This document shows positions 8,171-14,997 of a stretch of 29,373 nt of DNA, one piece after another (positions within the stretch are counted from its first letter, which is position 1; each line of letters begins with the position of its first letter). A program made the position numbers and the translations under genes. Source of the DNA: JAFAGX01 sp035624085. GTDB lineage: Bacteria > Acidobacteriota > Terriglobia > Terriglobales > Acidobacteriaceae. The notes under the pieces were generated by a model. The model saw only the letters and a list, made by a program, of their open reading frames with translations, made no database searches and had not been told where the DNA came from. Location: positions 1 through 29,373 of the forward strand of contig DASPSE010000395.1 of NCBI GenBank assembly GCA_035624085.1. Direction: 5' to 3'.

Positions 8171-9178
8171 ATGTCACCCAAACGCGCCGAAGCTTCAGCT
8201 TCGCGCGCCGATGTTGTCCCAGGAAACGGCGCACATCCTCGCGCCAACGATCAAAGCCGAGCCAGCCTGGGGCAACTGAGCTTGGACCGTATCGGAAACA
8301 CTCCCTTGCTGCGATTTGCGCGCATCACTCGCGATCTCCATGGTGCCGAAATTCTCGGCAAGGCCGAGTGGCTTAATCCCGGGGGCTCCGTAAAAGACCG
8401 CGCCGCAGCCAACATTGTGGCGCAGGCGCAAGCCACCGGGAAGCTCGTACCGGGCAAACTTTTGCTGGATTCCACCAGCGGAAATACCGGCATCGCCTAC
8501 GCCATGATTGGCGCCGCCCAGGGTTTTCCGGTTACTCTGTGCGTACCCGAAAATGTTTCGGCCGAGCGCAAACGCATCCTGCACGCCTACGGCGCGAACA
8601 TCATTTACACCGACCCAGCTGACGGTTCCGACGGCGCCATTCGCATGGCGCGCGAGCTTGCCGCTAAACATCCTGACCTGTACTTCTACGCCGACCAGTA
8701 TTCCAACGACGCAAACTGGCTAGCTCATTACCATGGCACAGCCAATGAAATCTGGCAACAAACAGAAGGACGTATTACGCACTTCGTTTCCATGTTGGGA
8801 ACGAGCGGTACCTTCGTTGGCACCAGCCGGCGCCTGAAAGAGCTGAATCCGCGCATTCGCTGCATCTCCTTGCAGCCCGATTCGCCTTTCCACGGGATTG
8901 AAGGCGCCAAACACATGGCGAGCGCGATCGTGCCCGAGATTTACGATCCATCGCTCGCTGATGCCGATCTGGGGATTGCCACCGAGGATGCCTACAGCAT
9001 GGCCAAGCGTCTGGCTCGTGAAGAAGGCCTGCTTGTCGGAATTTCAGCGGCGGCCGCCGTGGCGGGATGCGTGCAGCTCGCCCGTCAGCTCGAGCGAGAT
9101 GAGTGTGGGGTGTTCGTCACCATTCTGTGTGATTCCGGCGACAAATATCTGAGCGAGAGGTTCTGGGAAGAGACCTGA
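8171..9178 (+). CDS. cysM: O-phosphoserine/O-acetylserine sulfhydrylase, CysM type
   Basis: 336 aa from the ATG at 8171; an in-frame GTG at 8105 is possible, and the conserved domain only begins at LGQLSLDRIGNTPLL. Fold-type II PLP enzyme that builds cysteine from an activated serine. K75 in NPGGSVKDRAA is the Schiff-base lysine; STSGNTGIAYA is the substrate loop; GTSGTFVGTS is the PLP-phosphate loop; CDSGDKYLS closes the domain. The segment VPEIYDPSLAD resembles the CysO-dependent CysM of actinobacteria. Its neighbours (JAMM peptidase, CysO-like carrier, MoeZ) support thiocarboxylated CysO rather than free sulfide as sulfur donor; this is inferred from context. Ribosome-binding site is weak for both starts. 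Confidence 0.88.
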   Translation: MSPKRAEASASRADVVPGNGAHPRANDQSRASLGQLSLDRIGNTPLLRFARITRDLHGAEILGKAEWLNPGGSVKDRAAANIVAQAQATGKLVPGKLLLDSTSGNTGIAYAMIGAAQGFPVTLCVPENVSAERKRILHAYGANIIYTDPADGSDGAIRMARELAAKHPDLYFYADQYSNDANWLAHYHGTANEIWQQTEGRITHFVSMLGTSGTFVGTSRRLKELNPRIRCISLQPDSPFHGIEGAKHMASAIVPEIYDPSLADADLGIATEDAYSMAKRLAREEGLLVGISAAAAVAGCVQLARQLERDECGVFVTILCDSGDKYLSERFWEET

Positions 9179-9248
9179 CACCACAGAGGCACGGAGACAC
9201 AGAGAAATTCATTAATTCTGGACTCTGTGACTCCGTGTCTCTGTGGTG
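9179..9248. repeat. Dispersed CACAGAG-type inverted repeat
   Basis: Two 26-base arms, 9179-9204 and 9223-9248, match at 24 of 26 positions when one is inverted, around an AT-rich 18-base centre. The CACAGAG/CACGGAG wording is that of short non-coding palindromes found scattered between genes in many bacterial genomes. It fills nearly all of the cysM-mec gap and ends 9 bases before the mec ATG, so its hairpin could affect mec expression. Confidence 0.75.
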
Positions 9249-9257
9249 AATCGTTTT

Positions 9258-9689
9258 ATGCTGAAAATCGGGCGATCTCATTACGCCGCGCTGCGGCGGC
9301 ACGGCGAGGAAACTTATCCTTACGAGTGCTGCGGTGTGCTGCTGGGCCGCATGGATGGTGATGAGCGCGTGGTCACGTCAGTCGCGCGCTGCGGCAACAC
9401 CCGGGACGATTCGCCGCACAACCGCTACAACATCGACCCCAAGCAACTGATTCGCATCCAGCGTGAAGCACGTGAGCGTGGCGAAGACATCGTCGGTTTC
9501 CATCATTCTCACCCTGACCATCCGCCGCAATGGTCACCAACCGATCTGGCCGAGGCCCACTGGTTCGGCTGCTCGTATGTAATCACCAGCGTGGAAAAAG
9601 GAAAAGCAGCGGTGACGAACTCATTCGTGCTCACCGGCCGTGACGAGGATGATAAGCAGTTTGTAGGAGAAAAAGTTGAGGTAGAGTAA
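9258..9689 (+). CDS. mec: JAMM/MPN+ metallopeptidase, Mec-like (CysO-cysteine hydrolase)
   Basis: 143 aa. The zinc-binding JAMM signature is complete: H83-x-H85, seven residues, S93-x-x-D96 (segment HSHPDHPPQWSPTDLAEAH), with the upstream catalytic Glu in YPYECCGVLLG. In actinobacteria Mec releases cysteine from the CysO-cysteine adduct; related JAMM proteins trim residues after the Gly-Gly of sulfur carriers. Either or both roles fit here. The ATG at 9258 is preferred to the GTG codons at 9243 and 9246, which lie inside the inverted repeat. It is located between cysM and cysO on the same strand. Confidence 0.88.
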   Translation: MLKIGRSHYAALRRHGEETYPYECCGVLLGRMDGDERVVTSVARCGNTRDDSPHNRYNIDPKQLIRIQREARERGEDIVGFHHSHPDHPPQWSPTDLAEAHWFGCSYVITSVEKGKAAVTNSFVLTGRDEDDKQFVGEKVEVE

Positions 9690-9704
9690 GGGCCTTACCA
9701 CGTT

Positions 9705-9938
9705 GTCATTCCGAGCCGCTTGCAGCCGCGGAACGCGGCGAAAGCGTGTCGAGGAATCTGCTTCTCGAACTAGAACTTCCAATCCTCGACCATTCCGACT
9801 GCCGAGATGCCAAAGCCAAGAGCAGGTCCCTCGACTTCGGCAACGATTCGCAAGCGAATCCTTCCACTTCGCTCGGGATGACACACGGTATTTGGAGCTG
9901 TAAGTTGCTCGAAGATCTGGCGGACAGGAATGTCCGCC
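9705..9938. repeat. Composite dispersed intergenic repeat with GGCGGACA hairpin
   Basis: The stretch 9705-9882 is bounded by inverted ends GTCATTCCGAGC (9705-9716) and GCTCGGGATGAC (9871-9882), with one mismatch, like a small miniature element. It is followed by a perfect hairpin GGCGGACA-GGAA-TGTCCGCC (9919-9938). The wording suggests repeats copied many times in the host genome. No protein is supported here although frames stay open across it; it separates mec from cysO. Confidence 0.65.
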
Positions 9939-9985
9939 CTACACCAGCTGAATCCTCTACGCGCATTCCTGCATCACTTCATTGC

Positions 9986-10276
9986 ATGACCAAAATCCAC
10001 ATCCCAACCCCGCTCCGCCAATACGCCGGCAAGCAAGCAGATGTCGCTGTAAAAGCCGGCACCGTGGCTGAAGCGCTTTCTCAGCTTGTCTCCGAACATC
10101 CTGATCTGCGCCGCCACCTCTACACCGACGACGGCAAACTTCGCTCATTTGTGAATGTCTACCTCAACGACGAAGATGTTCGCTATCTGCAGAAAGAGGC
10201 CACGGTCGTCAAAGATAGTGATACTATTTCCATCGTGCCCTCGATCGCCGGGGGCTGCTCTGGATTGCGGATTTGA
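9986..10276 (+). CDS. cysO: CysO-like sulfur carrier protein (ThiS/MoaD fold)
   Basis: 96 aa, ubiquitin-like sulfur carrier. It begins MTKIHIPTPLRQYAGKQADV and has FVNVYLNDEDVRYLQKEAT and DSDTISIVPSIAGG, closely paralleling actinobacterial CysO (FVNIYVNDEDVR). The Gly-Gly that should be adenylated and thiocarboxylated is G89-G90, but it is not the C-terminus: CSGLRI follows. Carriers of this kind must be trimmed before use, and a JAMM peptidase is encoded just upstream. Start is the ATG at 9986; longer in-frame starts fall in repeat DNA. The stop (10274-10276) overlaps the ATG of the polycysteine ORF in a TGATG arrangement. Confidence 0.88.
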   Translation: MTKIHIPTPLRQYAGKQADVAVKAGTVAEALSQLVSEHPDLRRHLYTDDGKLRSFVNVYLNDEDVRYLQKEATVVKDSDTISIVPSIAGGCSGLRI

Positions 10277-10356
10277 TGATTTGCGATTGCAGAATGAACA
10301 TCATCCTCACCATAAGTTGTTGTGGCTGCATCTGCTGTTGTCCCGTCTGTTGTTAA
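10276..10356 (+). CDS. Polycysteine leader peptide (candidate cysteine attenuator)
   Basis: 26 codons plus stop. The ATG at 10276 overlaps the cysO stop (TGATG), predicting coupled translation; an inner in-frame ATG at 10294 gives a 20-residue version. The peptide starts MICDCRM and its C-terminal 13 residues read SCCGCICCCPVCC: ten Cys in total, eight in the last 18 residues. The codons mix TGT and TGC with unrelated Gly, Ile, Pro and Val codons, so this is not a simple DNA repeat. It ends 42 bases before moeZ. Known analogues are mycobacterial polycysteine leader ORFs in which ribosome slowing under cysteine shortage changes expression of downstream genes. The role here is inferred from composition and place. 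No strong Shine-Dalgarno sequence is seen. Confidence 0.6.
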   Translation: MICDCRMNIILTISCCGCICCCPVCC

Positions 10357-10398
10357 TCTCAGTCGAGAATCCTAAATCTGAGATTTCCTGAGGATCCT
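10355..10398 (+). promoter_or_regulatory. Candidate attenuator stem ahead of moeZ
   Basis: AATCTCAG (10355-10362) pairs perfectly with CTGAGATT (10378-10385); its 5' arm overlaps the leader stop codon at 10354-10356. CTCAG (10358-10362) can instead pair with CTGAG (10388-10392), and ATCCT (10369-10373) with AGGAT (10391-10395); both alternatives cover the moeZ ribosome-binding site GAGGA. A ribosome paused in the Cys codons would cover the first arm and shift the balance. No T-run terminator is present, so control at translation is more likely than at transcription. Confidence 0.4.
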
Positions 10399-11571
10399 AT
10401 GGCCACCGTTACTCAATCACAAACTGAAACCACAACTCTTAACAACGACGAGATTCTGCGTTACTCGCGCCACCTGATCATGCCCGAAGTCGGCATGGAG
10501 GGCCAGCAGAAGCTCAAGGCTGCGCGTGTTCTATGCGTCGGCGCAGGGGGGTTGGGTTCGCCGCTCGCGTTGTATCTGGGCGCGGCGGGCGTGGGCACGC
10601 TGGGGATTGTGGATTTTGATGTGGTGGACTACACCAATCTGCAACGGCAGATCATTCACAGCACCGCCGACGTGGGGCGAAAAAAGCTGGATTCGGCGTC
10701 GGAGAAGCTGAAAGCCATCAATCCGTTTTTGAATATCCGAGCTTTTGAAACCAAGCTGACCAGCGAAAATGCTCTCGACCTCTTTCGAGAATTCGACATC
10801 ATCGCCGACGGTACCGACAACTTCCCCACGCGTTATCTGGTAAACGACGCCTGCGTTCTCACCGGCAAGCCCAACGTTTATGGGTCGATTTTCCGCTTCG
10901 AAGGGCAGGCCAGCGTTTTCGCCACTGAGGAAGGCCCGTGCTATCGCTGCCTCTATCCCGAGCCGCCGCCGCCCGGTCTCGTGCCGTCCTGTGCGGAAGG
11001 CGGCGTGCTGGGCATTCTGCCGGGCCTGGTGGGCGTCATTCAGGCCACGGAGGTGATCAAGCTCATCCTGGGCAAAGGCGACCCGCTCATCGGCCGTTTG
11101 TTGCTGGTGGACGCCCTGGGCATGAAGTTCCGCGAGCTCAAACTGCGCAAGAATCCTGATTGCCCCGCCTGCGGCACGCACCGCACGATCACAAAGCTGA
11201 TAGACTACAACCAGTTTTGTGGAATACGGGGCGAGGACAAACCAGTGGACGCAGCTATACCGGAAATTCAGGTTGAGGAACTGAAACGCCGCCTGGATGC
11301 GGGTGACGATATTTTTGTGCTTGACGTGCGCGAGCCGCACGAATATCAGATTTGCAATATTGGCGGATATCTGATTCCGCTGAACGATCTGCCGAAGCGT
11401 GTGAACGAACTGGACTCCAGCCGCGAGATCGTGGCTCATTGCAAGATGGGAGGGCGCAGCGCCAAGGCTGTGCAGTTCCTGCGACAGGCAGGATTTCAGA
11501 AAGTTCACAACCTGAAGGGCGGAATCCTCGCCTGGGCCGACCGCATCGATCCCAAGATGCCGAAGTACTGA
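10399..11571 (+). CDS. moeZ: MoeZ-type adenylyltransferase/sulfurtransferase (E1-like + rhodanese)
   Basis: 390 aa, the normal size for MoeZ. N-terminal ThiF/MoeB domain (about 20-270): ATP loop GAGGLGSPLALYLGAAGVG, DFDVVDYTNLQRQIIH, DGTDNFPTRY; zinc Cys pairs CYRC and CPAC; and C198 in VPSCAEGGVLG, the cysteine aligned with MoeB Cys187. C-terminal rhodanese domain (about 285-388) with active-site C348 in AHCKMGGRS. The protein activates the Gly-Gly end of a carrier with ATP and transfers sulfur from its rhodanese Cys to give a thiocarboxylate. Here the obvious carrier is CysO. ATG at 10399 has GAGGA 5 bases upstream, possibly masked by the leader structure. Confidence 0.95.
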   Translation: MATVTQSQTETTTLNNDEILRYSRHLIMPEVGMEGQQKLKAARVLCVGAGGLGSPLALYLGAAGVGTLGIVDFDVVDYTNLQRQIIHSTADVGRKKLDSASEKLKAINPFLNIRAFETKLTSENALDLFREFDIIADGTDNFPTRYLVNDACVLTGKPNVYGSIFRFEGQASVFATEEGPCYRCLYPEPPPPGLVPSCAEGGVLGILPGLVGVIQATEVIKLILGKGDPLIGRLLLVDALGMKFRELKLRKNPDCPACGTHRTITKLIDYNQFCGIRGEDKPVDAAIPEIQVEELKRRLDAGDDIFVLDVREPHEYQICNIGGYLIPLNDLPKRVNELDSSREIVAHCKMGGRSAKAVQFLRQAGFQKVHNLKGGILAWADRIDPKMPKY

Positions 11572-11606
11572 GAGCAGTTTCGCGTTTCAGATTTCCAGTA
11601 TCAACC

Positions 11607-11630
11607 GGGAGGGCAACAGCGCTCCCTCTT
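11607..11630 (+). terminator. Weak hairpin after moeZ
   Basis: GGGAG (11607-11611) pairs with CTCCC (11622-11626), followed by TCTT. Short stem and short T-tract; a weak terminator for the cysteine cluster. Confidence 0.3.
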
Positions 11631-11695
11631 CAGATGTGCGGCGATGCTCCGGCCCAGCCGGACGGTGTGAGTTGGTCTGCACCCGCAGCGCGGCG

Positions 11696-11724
11696 TTGAC
11701 ACAAAATCGCGTGCCCAGTAAAAT
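11696..11724 (+). promoter_or_regulatory. Strong sigma-70 type promoter
   Basis: Perfect TTGACA (11696-11701), 17-base spacer, and TAAAAT (11719-11724), about 58 bases before the ATG at 11783. It gives the CsgG-family gene its own transcription start. Confidence 0.65.
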
Positions 11725-11782
11725 TCGCGGGCGGATTGAACTTCCCCATTTGATCCCGCTTTCCCGTCGCGTGGAGGCGTCT

Positions 11783-12823
11783 ATGAAAAGTATTCTTTCC
11801 CTCGCAGCATTGTTGGGACTGGTTTGTACTCTAGGAGCGCAGACTCAGACACAACCCGTGACTGCCGCTCCAACTGCAACAGCTCAGGCCCCCGCAGCCG
11901 CGCCGGCAACCGGCCGGAAGAAACGTGTGGCCGTGTTCGATTTCGATTACGCGACCGTGCACAGCGGCGTGGCCGCAATTTTCGGACAGGACGTCGACGT
12001 CGGAAAGGGCGTCTGCGATCTGCTGGTGAATTACCTGGTCAAGGATGGCAGCTATTCCGTGATTGAACGCAAGGCTCTGGACAAGATTCTCGCTGAGCAG
12101 AACTTCTCTAATAGTGACCGTGCCAATCCCACCTCGGCTGCGAAGATCGGGAAGCTGCTGGGCGTCGACGCGATCATCGTGGGCAGCATTACCGAATTCG
12201 GCAATGAAACCAAGAATACCGGAGTCGGAGGCGCCGGCGGTGGGCTGGGCGGCCTTGGCCTTGGCGGGTTCAAGCACAAGAAGAGCAAAGCCATTGTCGC
12301 GCTCGACGCCCGGCTGGTGGACATTGACACGGCTGAAATCCTGGGCGTTGCCGAAGGCAAAGGGGAATCTTCGCGGGAGAGCACGTCCCTCACGGGTGGC
12401 GGCGGCAATTGGAGCGGATTCGGCGCCGGCGGCGTGAACTTCGGCAGCAGCGACTTTCAGAACACGATTATCGGTGAAGCTACCAAGTTGGCAACGGAAC
12501 AGCTGAGTACCGGCATAATCGCTGATAAAGACAAGCTGCAGGCGCGCACCATTGTGGTTTCCGGCCTGATCGCTGCCGTGGATAGCGGCCAGATCATCCT
12601 CAACGTAGGCGCGAAGGCCGGCGTGAAAGTCGGCGATCAGCTTAACGTCGAGCGCGTGTCGAAGGAAATAAAAGATCCGGCGACAGGCAAAGTAATTCGC
12701 CGTCTCAGTTCGGCCGTCGGAGTGGTTCGTGTGACCGATGTCGATGATGAGTCCGCCATCGCCACAGCGGTTTCCGGCTCAGAATTCAAAGTGGGTGACG
12801 TGGTAAAAACGATTACTCAGTAG
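11783..12823 (+). CDS. CsgG/curli-assembly-like secreted protein
   Basis: 346 aa. Signal peptide (MKSILSLAALLGLVCTLGAQ), then an Ala/Pro/Thr-rich linker (about 25-45) and a CsgG-like domain: KKRVAVFDFDYATV, GKGVCDLLVNYLVKDGSYSVIERKALDKILAEQNF, AAKIGKLLGVDAIIVGSITEFG, IVALDARLVDIDTAEILGVAEGKGESS. A Gly-rich loop and a C-terminal segment (IVVSGLIAAVDSGQIILNVGAKAGVKVGDQLNVERV) resemble FlgT/CsgG-associated C-terminal modules. There is no lipobox Cys at the signal cleavage site, unlike true CsgG, so a periplasmic or LpoB-like role is possible. ATG at 11783 follows GGAGG and is the first start that gives a signal peptide. A good promoter and a strong terminator frame it as a single-gene unit. Confidence 0.85.
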   Translation: MKSILSLAALLGLVCTLGAQTQTQPVTAAPTATAQAPAAAPATGRKKRVAVFDFDYATVHSGVAAIFGQDVDVGKGVCDLLVNYLVKDGSYSVIERKALDKILAEQNFSNSDRANPTSAAKIGKLLGVDAIIVGSITEFGNETKNTGVGGAGGGLGGLGLGGFKHKKSKAIVALDARLVDIDTAEILGVAEGKGESSRESTSLTGGGGNWSGFGAGGVNFGSSDFQNTIIGEATKLATEQLSTGIIADKDKLQARTIVVSGLIAAVDSGQIILNVGAKAGVKVGDQLNVERVSKEIKDPATGKVIRRLSSAVGVVRVTDVDDESAIATAVSGSEFKVGDVVKTITQ

Positions 12824-12853
12824 CTGCCACCGCTTATTGCGAATGCAAAAACG

Positions 12854-12873
12854 AGGGGAGCTTTCGCTCCCCT
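12854..12873. terminator. Bidirectional intrinsic terminator
   Basis: AGGGGAGC (12854-12861), TTTC loop, GCTCCCCT (12866-12873), followed by TCATCTCTT. A five-A run at 12847-12851 supplies a U-tract for the minus-strand gene. It lies between two convergent genes. Confidence 0.75.
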
Positions 12874-12895
12874 TCATCTCTTGACACTTATGCTC

Positions 12896-13288
12896 TTACT
12901 TCGAGCTGCCTGCCATTTCCGCACTGCCCGACTCTTCGCCGATCTGCAGCGCATACTTCTTGCCGCCGAAGCGGACTTCCGCCAGCGATTTGCTGCCATC
13001 GCCGTTGCTCTTGATCACTGCGGCGTCTGAGTTCGAAGTCTGACTCAGATCCACCAGCCGGGCCGGGGTGGTGGCCACGACTTTGTTGCCCTTCAGAATA
13101 TTAAGCTGCACATTGGAACCAGAGCCTTCCCACTTCAGCGAGTACTCGCCCGCGGGAAGCGTCTTGCCACTCACGGTCAGATCGCTCATGGTCTGCAGAG
13201 AACCTTTGTTGTTAGCTGCGAACAGGCTTGTGGCCAGCAGCAATGTCAGTCCCAGCAGCAAGCCCTTAGAAACGTTTACGAACTTCAT
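12896..13288 (-). CDS. Small secreted protein of unknown function
   Basis: 130 aa. Signal peptide (VNVSKGLLLGLTLLLATSLFAA) followed by a beta-rich domain: KGSLQTMSDLTVSGKTLPAGEYSLKWEGSGSNVQLNILKGNKVVATTPARL and SLAEVRFGGKKYALQIG. The phrase LPAGEYSLKW, with a predicted short barrel, is a pattern I associate with secreted proteins of Acidobacteriota, but no function is known to me. ATG at 13288 has AAGGAG about 5 bases upstream. Its leader contains a 7-bp hairpin TTCCCGA/TCGGGAA (13306-13312 with 13319-13325) directly upstream of the ribosome-binding site, which could affect translation. Confidence 0.75.
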   Translation of the reverse strand: MKFVNVSKGLLLGLTLLLATSLFAANNKGSLQTMSDLTVSGKTLPAGEYSLKWEGSGSNVQLNILKGNKVVATTPARLVDLSQTSNSDAAVIKSNGDGSKSLAEVRFGGKKYALQIGEESGSAEMAGSSK

Positions 13289-13365
13289 GCGACTCTCCTT
13301 TTTCTTTCCCGATAGCCGTCGGGAACCGGTTCTGGGCGGCCTGGACTTCCCTTGCGTAAAAAAAC

Positions 13366-13393
13366 TTGCGTTTCTTTACCAAAGGCCTACAAT
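13366..13393 (+). promoter_or_regulatory. Promoter of the candidate RNA gene
   Basis: TTGCGT (13366-13371), 16-base spacer, and TACAAT (13388-13393). The expected start is near 13400, exactly where the paired 5' arm of the RNA begins. Confidence 0.5.
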
Positions 13394-13399
13394 GCTGCC

Positions 13400-13555
13400 G
13401 CGGGGTTAAGAAGAAAGCGCGAGGCCGCAAGACCTGGTGCTGTCTCCTGCAGGGATTGCACTCACCTGGGCCGCCAAACCGAGTGTGAGTTCAGTCCCTT
13501 AACCCCTGAAACTTTTTCCGAAAGCCGGGCTGGCTGGTTGGTCGCCCGGCTTTCG
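13400..13555 (+). ncRNA. Candidate structured RNA with three-way junction
   Basis: Four helices are read directly. P1: GGGGTTAA (13402-13409) with TTAACCCC (13499-13506), 8 bp, closing the element. P2: 13417-13424 with 13433-13440, 7 of 8 pairs. P3: gggattgcactcac (13452-13465) with 13485-13498, 13 of 14 pairs including one G-T. A 3' hairpin follows: CGAAAGCCGGGC (13519-13530) with GCCCGGCTTTCG (13544-13555), 12 bp, but without a strong T-run. A promoter ends just before the 5' arm. No open reading frame uses the segment, and no plus-strand gene follows for more than 1.5 kb, so an independent RNA is more likely than a leader riboswitch. It does not show the SRP RNA, tmRNA, RNase P or c-di-GMP riboswitch signatures known to me. 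Confidence 0.45.
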
Positions 13556-13883
13556 CTGCATCGCCATCAGATACGTTGCTCGATGCTCAAAAGTTCCTTC
13601 CCGCTTCGAATCGTTGTTACCAGTTGGACGGGCTGTATTTTCCGTCGTTAGCAATTTCTCCCAGCACAACGTGTAAATGTTTTGTTAAATGTGCAAAGAC
13701 CTCGCGACAACTGGTTACATCTTTTTGCGCAAGGCAGCACTCGCATGTCAAATGCACGCGTGGTACCAAAGAAAAGAGCAGAAAAGCCTTGATTGCAGGC
13801 GCGGATCAGGACATTCCGAGAATCGCGATGTCCGCGCGTGGAATGGGGCGTTCGGAAGCGAACAGCGCTGATTGATTGCGAAA
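13556..13883. other. Intergenic region after the RNA element
   Basis: No supported gene. An inverted repeat with GCGCGGA at its left side and TCCGCGC at its right lies around 13799-13838, close to the end of the minus-strand oxidoreductase gene, and may help stop its transcription. GTTACCAGTTG (13616-13626) and CAACTGGTTAC (13708-13718) form a second, more distant imperfect pair. Confidence 0.3.
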
Positions 13884-14846
13884 TTATCTGACTTTCAGCA
13901 CCACCTTGCCGAAATTCTTTCCTTCTGACAGCAGCCCATACGCTTCCGCTGCTCCCTCCATCGGCAGTACCTGCCCGATCACCGGCCGCAGATGCCCCTC
14001 TGAAGTCCATGCAGAAAGTTGCTGCCACGCCTCACTCATCAGCTTGCGATTTGCGGAAAGATAGGTCAGCCACAACCCGTGAACGCTCGCGCCCTTCGCG
14101 TAAAGCAGCCGCGTATCCAGATCTGCTTTTTGTCCGGTCGCGCTGCCATAGACGATCACCCGTCCGAAATCTCGCAGACAGCGCACGCTCCTGGCAACGT
14201 GTTCCCCGCCCAGCATCTCAAACACCGCATCGACGCCTTCCCCGTTCGTCAGCGCCTTGATGGCTTCTTCATAATCTCGCTGCTTGTAGTTGATGCCGTG
14301 CTGCAGGCCGAGTTTTTTCACACGCGCGAGCTTCTCATCCGAGGAAGACGTTCCGTACATCTCCACTCCGAGCAACTTGCCAATCTGCACGGCAGCGGTT
14401 CCCACACCGCCGGCGACGGCGTGAATCAGAACTCGGGAACTACCCGCGGATCTTGCGCCTGCTGTCAGCCCAGCTTTCCAATAAGCGAAATACGCGGTGA
14501 AGTAGTTGACCGGGAAAGCGGCGCCTTCTTCTGCGCTCCAATCGCGGGGTACAGGCCACAAGAGCTCGGATCGCGCAGCGATACGTTCGGCAAATGCGGC
14601 CCATTGGGTGTATCCCATGACACGCTGACCGTCGCCTTGCCGCGCTCCGCAGAATTCCCGGCCGGCAATTAACGGCGGCTTGGGAGTTCCAGGATAGCCT
14701 CCTCTTGCGGTTATAACGTCGGCGAAGTTCAGACCTCCCGCTTCCACTTGAATCAGTTCCTGACCCGCGCCCGGCAAAGCATCCGGCATGTCCCGAATCT
14801 CGAGAACCTCCGGTCCACCAAACCGGGTGATCACAATAGCTTTCAT
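13884..14846 (-). CDS. Zinc-free quinone oxidoreductase (MDR superfamily)
   Basis: 320 aa, usual for NADPH:quinone reductase-like medium-chain dehydrogenases. N-terminal GroES-like domain (MKAIVITRFGGPEVLEIRDM, VEAGGLNFADVITARGGYPG, PLIAGREFCGA) and a Rossmann domain with the NADPH loop HAVAGGVGTAAVQIGKLLG, followed by GINYKQRDYEEAIKALTNGEGVDAVFEMLGG. The structural-zinc Cys cluster of alcohol dehydrogenases is absent, as expected for the quinone reductase branch. C-terminal LPMEGAAEAYGLLSEGKNFGKVVLKV is the family end. Cytoplasmic; physiological substrate not predictable. ATG at 14846; no clear ribosome-binding site. It stands alone, divergent from the PIN-TRAM gene. Confidence 0.92.
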   Translation of the reverse strand: MKAIVITRFGGPEVLEIRDMPDALPGAGQELIQVEAGGLNFADVITARGGYPGTPKPPLIAGREFCGARQGDGQRVMGYTQWAAFAERIAARSELLWPVPRDWSAEEGAAFPVNYFTAYFAYWKAGLTAGARSAGSSRVLIHAVAGGVGTAAVQIGKLLGVEMYGTSSSDEKLARVKKLGLQHGINYKQRDYEEAIKALTNGEGVDAVFEMLGGEHVARSVRCLRDFGRVIVYGSATGQKADLDTRLLYAKGASVHGLWLTYLSANRKLMSEAWQQLSAWTSEGHLRPVIGQVLPMEGAAEAYGLLSEGKNFGKVVLKVR

Positions 14847-14997
14847 GGGACGAGTCTACCAGCACGGCACTGGGCGGAGCTCCCGCGCAACACATCACAA
14901 TCACATGTGACTGCGGTAACCCTATGAAGTTCAATACGGGTATATACTTCCAATCGGGAAGAGATTGCCGTTTTTTCCTGTCTGTTTGCTGGCAGGA

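Noticed and set aside
9746..9985. Longer N-terminus for cysO
   Set aside because: The extra residues fall in repeat DNA and precede the conserved carrier start MTKIHIPTPLRQ.
10531..11508. 325-codon minus-strand frame inside moeZ
   Set aside because: Shadow of a gene with all expected motifs on the plus strand.
13400..13555. SRP RNA, 6S RNA or tmRNA identity for the structured element
   Set aside because: The SRP apical-loop consensus, a tmRNA tag reading frame with tRNA-like ends, and a single long 6S-type hairpin are all absent.
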